This document shows positions 21,951 through 34,248 of a stretch of 64,000 nt of DNA, piece after piece (within the stretch, counting starts at the first letter, position 1; each line of letters begins with the position of its first letter). Source of the stretch: Aralia elata (Eukaryota; Streptophyta; Magnoliopsida; Apiales; Araliaceae); NCBI GenBank assembly GCA_034770075.1, contig CM068385.1:52212746-52276745 (forward strand). Reading direction: 5' to 3'. The notes under the pieces were generated by a model. The model did not search any database, was not told where the DNA came from, and saw only the letters and a list, made by a program, of their open reading frames with translations. A program made the translations under genes and the position numbers.

Positions 21951-22120
21951 TGATGCATTGACACCTTTACGAATGTGTTGCATGCCTTACATCTTGCGTT
22001 GCATCATAAGTTGTATGTGTTGCATCACGTATGTATTGTCATTCTTCTGCACTGTCATTCATGCATCGGGTGTCTATTTCTTTATCCTGTTCATTTCATT
22101 TAACATTTCATAAACATGAT

Positions 22121-22133
22121 AAAGAGGGGCAGC
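22121..22133 (+). promoter_or_regulatory. Polypurine tract of the Tat element
   Basis: AAAGAGGGGCAGC immediately before the 3' LTR TG at 22134. Confidence 0.85.
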
Positions 22134-24149
22134 TGTAGACACCCAAATTTTGTACTTCGTATACTAATCCTGACAGGAGGGCAAATTCGGGAAATGAACC
22201 GGCCTGCGAGAGCAAAGGATGGACGAGTGCGGACATTCGACGCCACCGCGACGATTTACAACTGAAACCGACGTGACAACAAGGCTGTCCAATTTGTGCA
22301 TCTCCGGATGATGTGGCACATCTCCCAGTAATTCCCGGACTGCAAAGTATAAGCCTGTCGGCGAGAACCGACGTCACGACACGAGAATCGAGGTGCGGCC
22401 CGAAAATCGAGAAAATCAGCCCACCCAGCCGCGGATTGATCTGCGGCCAATGATTAAAATAATTGAAGTGCGCGGCGGGCGGCTGAGCGGCTGAAGTGCG
22501 CGGCGGGCGCGGAGAAACCGAGGCCAGCCGCAGATCAATCTGCGGCCAGCCGCGGATTGATCTACGGCCAGCCGCGGATCTATCTGCGGCTGCCTAGGGC
22601 AGCCCCTTATCAGGCCATTTTGCATACAGAAAAAAAAAGAAGAGGAGGCGGCAGCAGCTCAAAGAAGAAGAAGAAAACAGCAGAAAATAAGAGGAAATCA
22701 AGAGAGAAAAGAGAGAAAATAGTGAGGAATTGTATCCATTTTGTGAGATTATACATCATCTATTTTCTACTCTACTCAATATACAAGTTCATACATATTG
22801 TGAGGATCTTTTGCAAGGTGAAAAAACCCTTTGTTATAGCATTTTGTTATACCATTTTTGTTAAGCTTTTTGTCATCCGAATTATATTAAATGTTGTTAT
22901 TCTTGTATATTGTTGTGAATCCATGGATTGAGGGCTATTAATGAGAGTTCCAAATGGAACGAAATTCTTCCTAATGGCCCGATGATATCCATTTGGTAAT
23001 TTTTAGCTCGTTATAGTAATGTAGAAATTTCGGGTGTGAGCCTAGGAACGCGACCCCGTGGTCCAAATCCAATGATGGACGTTTTTTGATGTGGATAATA
23101 GGAACGATGTAGTTTTCATTGTAAATATGTAATCGTCGGGCCTTAAAACGACGCCAAGGCGAGAATCGGGTTTAAGGCCCCGTAATAGTGAAATATGTGA
23201 TTGTGGGCGTTTGGGTTATTTTGATGGCTTACATGCCCATGGATAACCCCAACGCATTTTAATGCTTGATTTGATTTATGACGCAAATTGATTTCAAAGC
23301 TAAACGATGAAGATTTCCATAAAATCAATCAAATTAGGTTATTAGAATCACGAGGCTTAAAATTGAAAGTGCAAATGAATGTTGATTCCTCTTTAACGAG
23401 AAGGCAAAGAAAAATCGTTTTCCAAAACATCACACAAATTGATTTTGTAAATAAATGGCGTTTTATTAAACCGTTGTGCATAGGGTTAAAGAGATTCTAG
23501 AAGTTGCCCATTGTTTGAGTTACGAAAGCAACGTATAGGTCTCGATTCCTATTTTGACGAAGGTTTAAAACTCTTGTTTTGCCAAAACAACACCTAATGA
23601 AAACCTTGCAGTTTTGACAATTAAAATCAAACCTTTCTAATAAAAACATAAAGCTTTCTCGTATAAACCGAAAAGATATTCTGAAGCATTCTCAAATTAA
23701 AGCACGACTTTCCCTAAAAAATCCAAATGATTCTTTCATACAAACTCACCACAACATTCACATAGGCACACACACGCACACGCGCGCATACATAATACAT
23801 TTCATGAATTAAAGGATAGGAAAGCATCGAGATTGCGGTAACCGTGTTTCACGGAAGTCGGGGGGTGCCTAACACCTTCCCCTCGCTTAAGCAAGCCCCC
23901 GAACTCTATGAATCTCGGTTCGCAGACCAATTAATTCGGAGTCACATATGAGCCATCGATTTATAAAAAAACGAAAACTCGGATGAGTTGGTACATCCAT
24001 TTCAAATATACCAACTGGCGACTCTGGTTAATTGGCTCATCATAAAAAACGATCTTTCAAAACCCCGTCGACATCAATGCCGACCTTTTCCAAAAAATCA
24101 TCTAATAAAAGGCTAAAAATCGGAAAGGACGAAAAACCCGGCGTCGACA
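22134..24149 (+). repeat. 3' LTR of the Tat element
   Basis: 2016 bp. It differs from the 5' LTR by scattered substitutions and an A-tract length change (A16 against A8 near 14220/22629). Confidence 0.9.
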
Positions 24150-25186
24150 GCGTCATCGGCTCAGCTCAAGCTTCGAGGATTCGATAGTTGATTACAAGCA
24201 TTTGGGCTAAATTCTATTCGAGTTTGTTTGAAATGGAGCTTAATTTATATGAACAACGAGGAGAGGGCTATTCATGTGATTTGGGATTGCTAGATACAAC
24301 CTATGTAGTAAGACCAGATCAATGCAAGTCAAGCGTTCGAGTTCGTGTTCGTCATGTTCGTTTGTATCATCTAATCATCGACAACGCAAGATTTCAATTC
24401 ATGGAGGGATTAGAGTTCATACGACATTGTGGATGTTCAAGCATGCCGAGTTTGGATTGCTAAACGAAGGAATCGAGGAAAATTGTTCGGGATAGAAAAT
24501 AGGGAGCTCGCCCCGGCGAGCTCGTCAAGCCTAATAACTTCGCCCCGGCGAAGTTCCCTCTGTCCATCTTCGCCCCAACCAACTTTGAAGCTGCCCCGGC
24601 GAACTCATTAAATTATGGCTGACACGTTTTTTGAGATTCTGACGCGGGATTACCTTATTAATTAGTTATTTTTAGTATCTTTTCGGATTTTTATTGTAAC
24701 TAGCATACTTTTGGATTAGAATTAGATTCTAAATTGGTTGTAATTCCTTATAAGGATTTTAGGGTTTCAATTACTACTATAAATAAGTTTTATGATTGTA
24801 ATTCGTAAAAACAATTCATTATTATTTAGAGTTTATTCATACTTGAGAGCTATTCTCTACTTTTGGTTCTTCGAAGATTTTTCTAAGCTAATTTCTTAGT
24901 TTTCTTTGAGATTCCTAATTAACTTATCATACAACAGTCCATAGTTGTGTGTGGCGTTATTGTACCGCATCACTCAATTGTACGAAGATTATCGTTTTCA
25001 TCTAAACGAGGGTATAAGTGGTATTGGTGTTCCATCCTAGAAGAATTTCATTGCTTGATCGAATTTATCAAGATTCTCATCTCAAATTAGACGTTGGGTT
25101 AAGATTTCGAAAGAGTTCATCAATTTGCTTACTAGAAACGATTCGGGCGACGACCACCTCACGCAAACGTGTCGTGGAGTCTATCA
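24150..25186 (+). repeat. 3' LTR of the 16-kb gypsy element, second piece
   Basis: 24150-24154 is the GCGTC target copy; then the LTR resumes at ATCGGCTCAGCTC and runs to GTGGAGTCTATCA. The GC-rich block (24503-24608) is shorter than in the 5' LTR but keeps perfect CTCGCCCCGGCGAG and CTTCGCCCCGGCGAAG. Confidence 0.9.
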
Positions 25187-26050
25187 ATGTCCCTTAAGAC
25201 CTTTAGAGCATATCAAAGGGTATGATTGGGTATAATAAGTTGTACATGGAGATAGGTCAATAGTCAACAAAGAATCTACCACTTCTAGTAAAAGGAGAGA
25301 ATGTCCAATGTGATTCTATAAATGACAACTCAGAAGTCTTTGGCCAAAGCAGAATGAAATTAGAAAGATGTTTCTAATTTGCATTATTTAGAGTTGTACA
25401 TTTAAGAATCGAAATACATATGATCAAATAAAATAAGACTTGACAATAATTTCATGTCTTATATTTGATTGGGATATTGTATGGTAGAAAGATTGAATTG
25501 TACGATAACTATTCACTGAAAAGTTCTTTTGTGATTAATGTTGAAATCTATATTATCTGGAAAGTCGTTGATCGCTAAGGGCTTACCCTTATTGTAGAAT
25601 AAATATTATTTATTTAAATGAATTAAATAGTTTAATTTATTTATTTAAATAAGATTAGAATTGTTCTAATTTATTTATTCACAACTGGTTTAATATGGAG
25701 AACCTAAAGGGTCACACCGCAAAAAGAAAATATTTGTTTAAGAAATAAATGGCATAACCGTAATAATAAGTTAAGTATATTTAATTTAATCTATGGTGAT
25801 AGAATAAATTAAATAGCTTAATATTTATTATTTAATATTTTAAAAATATTAAATATAAATTAATAAGAGGAGTCTTATTATTATTATTATTACTATTATT
25901 ATTATTTAATTCCTAAAAGAGTTTGTGAATTAATTAATAAAAGTACTCTCGTAAATTCCTAATTGGATTAGGAGTTTAATTAATTAAACGAGTTTAATTA
26001 AAATAAAACCCTATTCCTAAATAGTTTAAGAGGGTTGCCTATATCTATAT
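25187..26050 (+). mobile_element. Copia LTR, second piece
   Basis: Starts with the ATGTC target copy and continues CCTTAAGACC as in the LTRs at 48040 and 55688. It ends at CTATAT where a gypsy element is inserted, at the position of the copia LTR TATA box (CTATAAATAAG in the intact LTRs). Confidence 0.9.
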
Positions 26051-27499
26051 TGTGACAACCCGAAAATTTATAAGATTTATTGATAAAATCTTGAATGATT
26101 AATTAAAGGTTAAAGAATAAAACCTAGATGGGAATTTGAGGATTTATTTAAATTTTTTAAGAAAAACCTATATGGTTTACTTTTTAAAAGAGAATAGAGA
26201 AAATATGGGTTATAAAATTTCAAAACCCTAGAAATAAATTTATATGTACTTGAAGGGATATTATGGATAAGGTATTACAATACCTATAAATTTGATGTGA
26301 ACTAATTGGTGTAAGAAATTTTACAATGATACAAGTGAAAATTTTATTAAGAAAATAAATTTTCAAATGAAGGGATGCTATAAGGTTAAAGAAAATGTGT
26401 ATTGGTACATATATATACTTAGTGATGTGCTATATATATTGTAGCAAGAGGAGTGATGATGATAAATAGGTATATTTATTGCGCATGAATAAATTATTAT
26501 GAAACAATTTATATTACGAAGCTAAATCATTAGTTTAGTATACAGAAATATTGTATACTTTAAATAAAGGATAATAAAATAAATTCTAGCATTGAATTAT
26601 TTTAATAAAGAGGGAATATTATTTTAATTGTAATATCTTATTTATTGATTAAATTTTCATTTGTAAGGAAATATGAATGAATATGTGTTATGTGAATTAA
26701 ATAAGTTAATACATTTATTTAATTTAAGTGACAAAGAAATGAAAAGGAAAGATATGTAACATATTATAAATATGAGGAGTTAATAAACTTAAGTGTTATA
26801 TTAATAGTCCAACTAATAAATAAATACTAGTGAACTAGTTCAATTGGTTAAATAACCAAGCCCACTCATTTAATTGATTATGGACTTGGATAATTAATAT
26901 GTATATATATTTAATTATTATTTAGAGAGAACTGAAAAGAAAACTACTTAGCTTAATATTATATATTAGGATCAATGAGTGAATAACCAAAGGGTGATGA
27001 TTATTGGAGAATACTAGTATTTAGAATTGAATACTAGTAGATTTATGTAAGAGACTTATTTTAAGATATCTCAGTTATTATTTATTTTAACTTAATTAAG
27101 GAAGAATTTAATTGAGTTATATAATAAATAGTTATTTAAATTCCAAATTTAGTGGAATAGAAATCCTAATTAAATAATTAGGATAAGATAAAATATATGG
27201 GTTTGTCTGTGTGATTTCACATGACCCAAATGAGTTAATTAAATAAAGAGCCCAAGATTTGGTCCTAATTAAATTAGTAGGTCCAAATAAAATATCTAAT
27301 GGCTCAAATTTTGTTAGTCATAGGATTAGAAATTTGTTATGTCATTTTATTAATCTAATTAATAAAATCAAATTGGGCTAATTAAGGTACAATGTACCAG
27401 GTATAGAGAGATAAAAATTATCAATTGTATTAATCTTATAATTAGATTTCCTAACAATTTTAATTATAAGAGAGAAAGAAGGATAAAAAGGGAGAGTAA

Positions 27500-27538
<39 letters not shown>

Positions 27539-30500
27539 ATTTGCTCTCCATCTCTCATTCTCGGGTAACCAACGAAAGAAAAAAAGGAAAGAGAGAGGTC
27601 CGACCGAGAGGAAGAGAGAGGGAGAGAAAGAAGGCTCGACCATGGTGGAGGAGGAAGATAGCAAGATCTTGACCATGGAAGAGGAGAAGGAAAGAGAAAG
27701 AAAGAAAAATGAAGAACACAAAATGTAAAACTTAAAACTCTATCTTTTTTTTAATTGTGATTTAACTTAGATCTAGGTTTGGATTAGTGTTATTAGACTT
27801 TATAATGATAAATCTACATGATTATTGATGACTCATGTTTAGATCTAGTGGTTTTATGGGTTATTAAGCTTGGATCTAAGAAATAATTTCTTAAAACTCT
27901 AAAACCCCCATTTTCCTCTTTGATCCTTAGATCCGCTAAGTAAATTGTTATGTAAATATTTCTAGATTTAATATGTTGTAATATTATGAGTTAGGAGTTC
28001 ATAGAACTTGAAATAATCTGATTTTGATGCGTATAACTTGAACTAAGAAAACCAAATTATTTTTCTAAAGTTAAAAGAACTAGTGGACTGCTGTCCCTCA
28101 AAAAATAATTCGGGGTTAGCTAGAGTTGCTAGAAAATTCTGAGCTTTTGATATGCTATAGTACATTGAATAAGTTTTCCATAGACTTCGGACTGGACTAA
28201 TTTCGACTTCGGAGCAAGGAGTTATGATATTTCAAAGGAGGCGTGTCGAATCTATCTAGATCTGAAAAACGGATTTGGGGCAGTCCCCTTGCGTGAGATT
28301 CCTGGACTGATGTGTTCAGAATTGGAAAACTTTCAGTAGGAAAATGTTGTAGATACAGAAGTTTGCTTTGCGTCGCCGCTTGAATCACCCAAAAATTGTA
28401 AAAAACGAAGAAGTTATGACTGTTAAAGCGAGCTAGGGTCTGTCAGCCAGTTTTCTTGCGAGACAGTTTTAATTTAGTCATTCCTTGAGGTGTGCAGCCT
28501 CGTGTGTTTGGAATTTGAAGATCATGTAAACACGAAAGGTGTAGATCTCGAAGTTTTATAGTTAGACTCGCGAGATTGAGTCATTTTATGGAGCAAAATA
28601 TTTTTGAAACAAATTATTTCGTAAGACTGTCCAGAAAATGACGTTGTAAAAAATGGACAATTCTTGCTGTCCTATCACTACCATGCACTGTTTGGACCCT
28701 TTACCAAAGGAAATAAATTCAGGCCTTTTGCCACTAAAAATATAGGGAGTTATGTAGCTCCTGTCCAAAAATAGCCGCATTCCGACTTGTAATGAAAAAT
28801 CTACGGCTAAAACAAAAACGTAGAGTTTTTTGACGAAAACGGCTAAAATTGGAGTTCTATAAACCCGATGACCACGAAATTTTAACTGGGAGTACTTGTT
28901 AATATGTATAAGATTCTATCCAAAATTTGGAGTGATTGGAGTTGTGCAAGATAGTGATCATTTTTCTTAGTTTCGAAAGTAAAACGGACGTTTGAAAAAT
29001 GTTAAAGGAAATTGAAAACTTCATAAAGAAAGTATTTTTGAGTATGGAATATATGTACATATGTGTGGCAAGACTTGAAAAAAATAAAAATCGATTATTA
29101 AAAGAGGTTAAGTCATTTTAAGAATGCAGCTTCCAATTCGATTTGTTGTATTCATATTTGGTTTAATGTTTTAGCATTCGATTTGTTGTATTAGCATTCG
29201 ATTTGCTATAGTATTATTTGGTTTGATGAATTGAAAATTCGGTATATTAAATAGGAATTACAGTTTGAATCCATGTTGCTGGATTGTGGTATTCGACTTG
29301 CTGAATTATTGAATCCGGCTTGCTGGATTGTGGTATTCTGCTTGCTGAATTAATGAATCCGGTTTGTTGAATTACTGAATCCAAAATGTTGGATTGTAGG
29401 ATAGTTTGAATCCAGGTTACTGGATTGAATGTTAGTTAGAATACAGTTTGCTGGATTGGTATGTTTGGATAATCCAACTTGCTGGATTAGGTATTCAGGC
29501 TTAATGGATTATAAAGAAAACTTATAAAATGAAAGACTTAGTGTTAAGTCATAAGGTTTATGATAAAGTAATGGTACAGTCGTACTCTTTAATAGTTGAT
29601 GTATAGTAGTTGGGCTAAACGATTCCTTCAGGGAGCGGAGGTATATACGAACTAGCAACCGATCTAACTCACTGTGAAAACAGTGTAGACGAGACGAAAA
29701 CTAGTTTGTTGGTTGTTTGTGGGAAACCACTCGGCATAATATATTGAACACTGTTAAAGACTCGATGTGTACTATTTTTAGAATTATGAATGCGTATGGT
29801 GCTAAGGTGTTATCTAATATTTGATTATGTGGTTAAATGTTAGATAATTCACTGATAAAGAAGTGATGTTATGAGGTATTATATGATATGCTAATTGAAA
29901 GATCAATCATATAACTGACAGGTCTTTCATAAGAGATTAAATTAAATTGTGTTGCAGTAATCGACGGTACAGGCAAGTTTCCTTAACTTTACTCAAGTTT
30001 ATATTGAGCAAATTCCTCTTAACTCAAACTTGAGTTGTTATGTTTCAAGCATGCTAGTGGTTTAATTCTTTATAATTATTCCACCTCTTTAAATTATTGA
30101 TTCGCACATAGTGCATGTTGCATATGTCCATCAGGTATGAAAGGCTGATCACCTTCATTACCATAAGGTTTGGTTAAATTGGTTCATGGTCATTATTGAC
30201 ACCCTGTATTATTAAATTCAGTCATTCAATCATTGAAATTTTGATTCAAGATCTTTCACAATTATTATATTGTCGAAAAATTCTAAAGCTTATTCATTCT
30301 TTCAATCATGATATATCTTTCTTGTATTTAAACTTGTTGGGCAAAATCTTTGCTCACCCTTGCTATATCATGATAACAAATTTTAGATTTAAGGCGAATG
30401 TTCAAGGAAAGACAGATAAAAAAGCAAAGGACAAGATTAGATAGTTATGTACGTTAACTATTTAGTTATCTGATTTAAATGATATTGTAAACCTTTTTAA

Positions 30501-30664
30501 GTTACTGAAGGTATGTATTAAGTTAAGGTTATATACCTTAGGATATCTAGTAGAGTTTAATGTATAAACAATTTATGTTTATATCTTCCGCAGTAGTTGT
30601 AAATATGATGTATCGTGACGCACCAGGTCCGAGGTTCAAGGGACCCGGATTTGGGGGCTTCACA
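26051..30664 (+). repeat. 5' LTR of the long-LTR gypsy element
   Basis: 4614 bp. Contains an (AT)n tract near 27509-27535, a purine-rich stretch near 27570-27720 and a hairpin repeat cluster (29230-29515). Minus ORFs such as 27464-27721 are low-complexity mirrors of the purine-rich stretch. Confidence 0.9.
29130..29515 (+). repeat. Cluster of AATCC/GGATT hairpins, units of about 30-45 bp
   Basis: GAATCCATGTTGCTGGATTG, GAATCCGGCTTGCTGGATTG, GAATCCAGGTTACTGGATTG, AATCCAACTTGCTGGATT and weaker copies. Each pairs AATCC with GGATT, extended to 7 bp in AATCCAGTTTACTGGATT of the 3' LTR copy (35845-36215). Confidence 0.8.
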
Positions 30665-32817
30665 GGTTAGTATCAGAACTATAGGTTATAAACCTTAGGT
30701 AGGGGTATCTTAGGCTATAATTGCAGGGATGAGGATAAGGAATAAACTCAAATAGAGTTTAAGTGCTAAAAGATGAATTTTTGAAAATTCATTATTAAGT
30801 AAAGAAAAAGATAAATAAGATTCAAAGAAGAATCTTGAAGAGTTATAAAGATAAGAATCCGGAGTTACCTGACTCTAGTAGTAATGATGAATAGACAAAG
30901 TCTATAAGACTAAAAGCATAAAGGAAATCATAATATAATATGATTAAAGGGAAAGTTAAGAAGATCATAAAACAAAATGATCATGAGATATAAAAGAATC
31001 ATAATATAATATGATTATAAGAAAAGGTCACAACGTGATCTGGTGAGGTCATAAAAGGCCAGAGGATCAATCTATTGATTGGAAATATTATAGCAGAATT
31101 GTTGTACTATAAAATTGTACTATGTAAACTCATGAAAGAGTGATTAATGTTGATATACGAATTAAATGAAATTCGTATTGAGTAAAGGGAAAGTTAGAAT
31201 TAGGTGGGATTTCAATGGAGGACTCATGTTAGTGGCTAAGTTATACAATTCCTTGTATGGGCGGGGAATTTGTGCTTGGTTTGACAACCATTTAGCTTTC
31301 TATATTGATAATCATTGAAATATTGGTGTCGCGCTATCACTATACGTATGACGAGAAGTTGATTCTTTTCTCATATTTATATTTGATAGCTAGAGAATAT
31401 TAAGATTAGGTGTGAGTTTTTAAACTCATGCGTATGGTAAGTTCGTGACTCATAATCGTATGGTGGAACCCCTCAGTGAATGGACGATTTTGGTCTAACT
31501 AGGATACGTTCCTAAACCCATATGATTGTGGTAAGTTCATGAACTCATAACGTGTGGTATGTTTGATGAACTATACTGGAGTATAGAAAGGTTGTGGATG
31601 AAGAATTGAGGATTTTTAGTATAGTAAGCTTTAAGGATGATAGAAATAGATAGAATTATTAAGCAATGAATCATTGGAGAAATTAAAGTTGATGGTGGAA
31701 GCATAGGTATTCCAAATCTTCTAGCTATGCTAGACTTTGAAAATTTTGATATCAAGCCAAATTCGCACTGATGTGCCTTTAAAAATAAAAATGAAATTTT
31801 TGTTACCCTCAAAACAAGGTGACAAGGGTGTGTAGATGGACTTCGAGGCATTATCACATCGTTACCTGTTGCGGCATGATAACACCTAAAATAATTTTTT
31901 TGGTTTTGAACTATTTAAAGAAGAGTCTACGCTATTTGTTTCGGCTTGACAAAAATGATTTAAAATATCAAAATGTATTTTTAAATAGTCATCAATGCAT
32001 CATGTAACTTGGTGTAGAATGACAGATGATGGAGTCATCAATGCAGATTAACCTAGTGTTAGATGTGATCTAAGGATCGTCAGCCCACTATGGTATGATG
32101 TAGTATGACAAAGTCACAAAATGATGGAATCCTCAACGGACTGTAAATACAGTGTGGTATCATGACGTCATAAAATAATTTTCAGAATTTTGAACCAATT
32201 AAAGAAAAGTCAATGCCAATTTAAGTGGCTAGACAAATATTTTGATTGATGTTCGAATTATTGGTATATGTCTAAGCTAATTGATTCAGCTAGACAAATG
32301 TTTATGAAAATTCAAGTAATCTCTTTGAGAATTTATCCCGAACCAAATTGTTTTGGTGTGGAGTCTTATGCTAAGTCTGAGGTGAACAACCCCGAAAAAT
32401 GGGGGTATACCGGTTGGATAATATATTCCAATTTAAGAACGCATATAGTCGTTCCGAAAACTAAGGTGCAATAGACTGAACATCTAACGTACCCGACTAG
32501 GTAGTTTACCTTCTTCGTGATTGTAAACATACTTGGTAAATTACCGTTTTGCGTTGTGACTACCGTTAAAACTATGTGTTCATGGTCTATATGAACCCTC
32601 AGCATGATATGAAAAGTTATTTTAACTCCTTAAAGAGAGGTTATGGTAGAATGTGATGATGGAAAGGATCCTCATAGAAGGAAATGGCATGTACTCATTA
32701 AATTGAGAATGTAATCAGATGTGATCAGATAAAGGTTAAATTGAAAACCTAGTTTTGATGAATATACTTTTGGTGCAATAGTGATTCCAGGGACGAAATC
32801 CTTATAAGGGGGGATAA
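30665..32817 (+). other. Non-coding interior with decayed primer site and purine tract
   Basis: GTTAGTATCAGAAC just after the LTR is a tRNA-iMet primer site with substitutions (TGGTATCAGAGC expected). AAGGGGGGATA at 32807-32817 is the purine tract. Between them only short frames without motifs occur. 32335-32400 resembles a segment of the solo LTRs (3566-3630). Confidence 0.75.
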
Positions 32818-34205
32818 TGTAACAACCCAAAAATTTATAAGATTTATTGATAAAATCTTGAATTATTAATTAAAGGTTAAAGAATAAAACCTAGATGGGA
32901 ATTTGAGGATTTATTTAAAATTTTTAAGAAAAACCTATATGGTTTACTGTTTGAAAGAGAATAGAGAAAATATGGGTTATAAAATTACAAAACCCTATAA
33001 ATGAATTTATATGTACTTGAAGGGATATTATGGATAAGGTATTGCAATACCTATAAATTTGATGTGAACTAATTGGTGTAAGAAATTTTATAATGATACA
33101 AGTAAAAAATTTATTAAGAAAATAAATTTTCAAATGAAGGGATGCTATAAAGTTAAAGAAAGGGTGTATTGGTACATATATTACTTAGTGATGTGCTATA
33201 TATATTGTAGCAAGAGGAGTGATAATGATAAATAGGTACATTTATTGCAAATGAATAAATTATTATGAAACAATTTATATTACGAAGTTAAATCATTAGT
33301 TTAGTATACGAAAATATTGTATACTTTAAATAAAGGATATTAAAATAAATTCTAGCATTGAATTATTTTAATAAAGAGGGAATATTATTTTAATTGTAAT
33401 ATCTTATTTATTGAATAAATTTTTATTTGTAAGGAAATATGAATGAATATGTGTTATGTGAATTAAATAAGTTAATAAATTTATTTAATTTAAGTGACAA
33501 AGAAATGATAAGAAAAGCTATGTAACATATTATAAATATGAGGACTAGTTCAATTGGTTAAATAACCAAGCTCACTTATTTAATTGATTATGGACTTGGA
33601 TAATTAATATGTATATATTTAATTATTATTTAGAGAGAACTGAAAAGAAACCTGCTTAGCTTAATATTATATATTAGGATCAATGAGTGAATAACCAAAG
33701 GGTTATAATTATTGGAGAATACTAGTATTTAGAATTGAATACTAGTAGATTTATGTAAGAGACTTATTTTAAGATATCTCAGTTATTATTTATTTTAACT
33801 TAATTAAGGAAGAATTTAATTGAGTTATATAATAAATAGTTATTTAAATTCCAAATTTAGTGGAATAGAAATCCTAATTAAATAATTAGGATAAGATAAA
33901 ATATATGGGTTTGTCTATGTGATTTCACATGACCCAAATGAGTTAATTAAATGAAGAGCCCAAGATTTGGTCCTAATTAAATTAGTAGGTCCAAATAAAA
34001 TATTTAATGGCTTAAATTTTGTTAGTCATAGGATTAGAGATTTGTTAAGTCATTTTATTAATCTAATTAATAAAATCAAATTGGGCTAATTAAGGTACAA
34101 TGTACCGGGTATAGAGAGATAGAAATTATCAATTGTATTAATCTTATAATTAGATTTCCTAACAATTTTAATTATAAGAGAGAAAGAAGGATAAAAAGGG
34201 AGAGT

Positions 34206-34248
<43 letters not shown>

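Larger units (their letters stand above)
13725..24149 (+). mobile_element. Tat/Ogre-lineage Ty3/gypsy element, internally deleted (10.4 kb)
   Basis: LTRs 13725-15746 and 22134-24149 start TGTAAACACCC / TGTAGACACCC and end GGCGTCGACA. TSD GCGTC at 13720-13724 and 24150-24154 is perfect. A TGGCGACTCTGCTGGGGA primer site and AAAGAGGGGCAGC purine tract are typical of the Tat/Ogre lineage (family knowledge). Between them gag, protease and RT are absent; only RNase H and integrase finger fragments remain, followed by about 4 kb of repeats in the 3' untranslated part. By eye the two LTRs differ at about two dozen sites in 2.0 kb, mostly transitions, so the insertion is young compared with its hosts. 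Confidence 0.9.
8948..25186 (+). mobile_element. 16.2-kb Ty3/gypsy element, defective, interrupted by a Tat element
   Basis: Flanked by a perfect 5-bp TSD, ATGTC at 8943-8947 and 25187-25191, inside a copia LTR whose two halves join cleanly. 5' LTR 8948-10107, tRNA-iMet primer site 10110-10121, gag remnant, RT remnant, unexplained frame, purine tract ending 13690, 3' LTR 13691-13724 plus 24155-25186. Without the nested element it is about 5.8 kb. It lacks RNase H and integrase, so it could only have moved with proteins from another element. The termini are TA..CA rather than TG..CA. Confidence 0.9.

Noticed and set aside
27464..27721. Minus-strand Ser/Phe-rich ORF, repeated at 34205-34432
   Set aside because: Low-complexity complement of a purine-rich LTR segment ending in an (AT)n tract.
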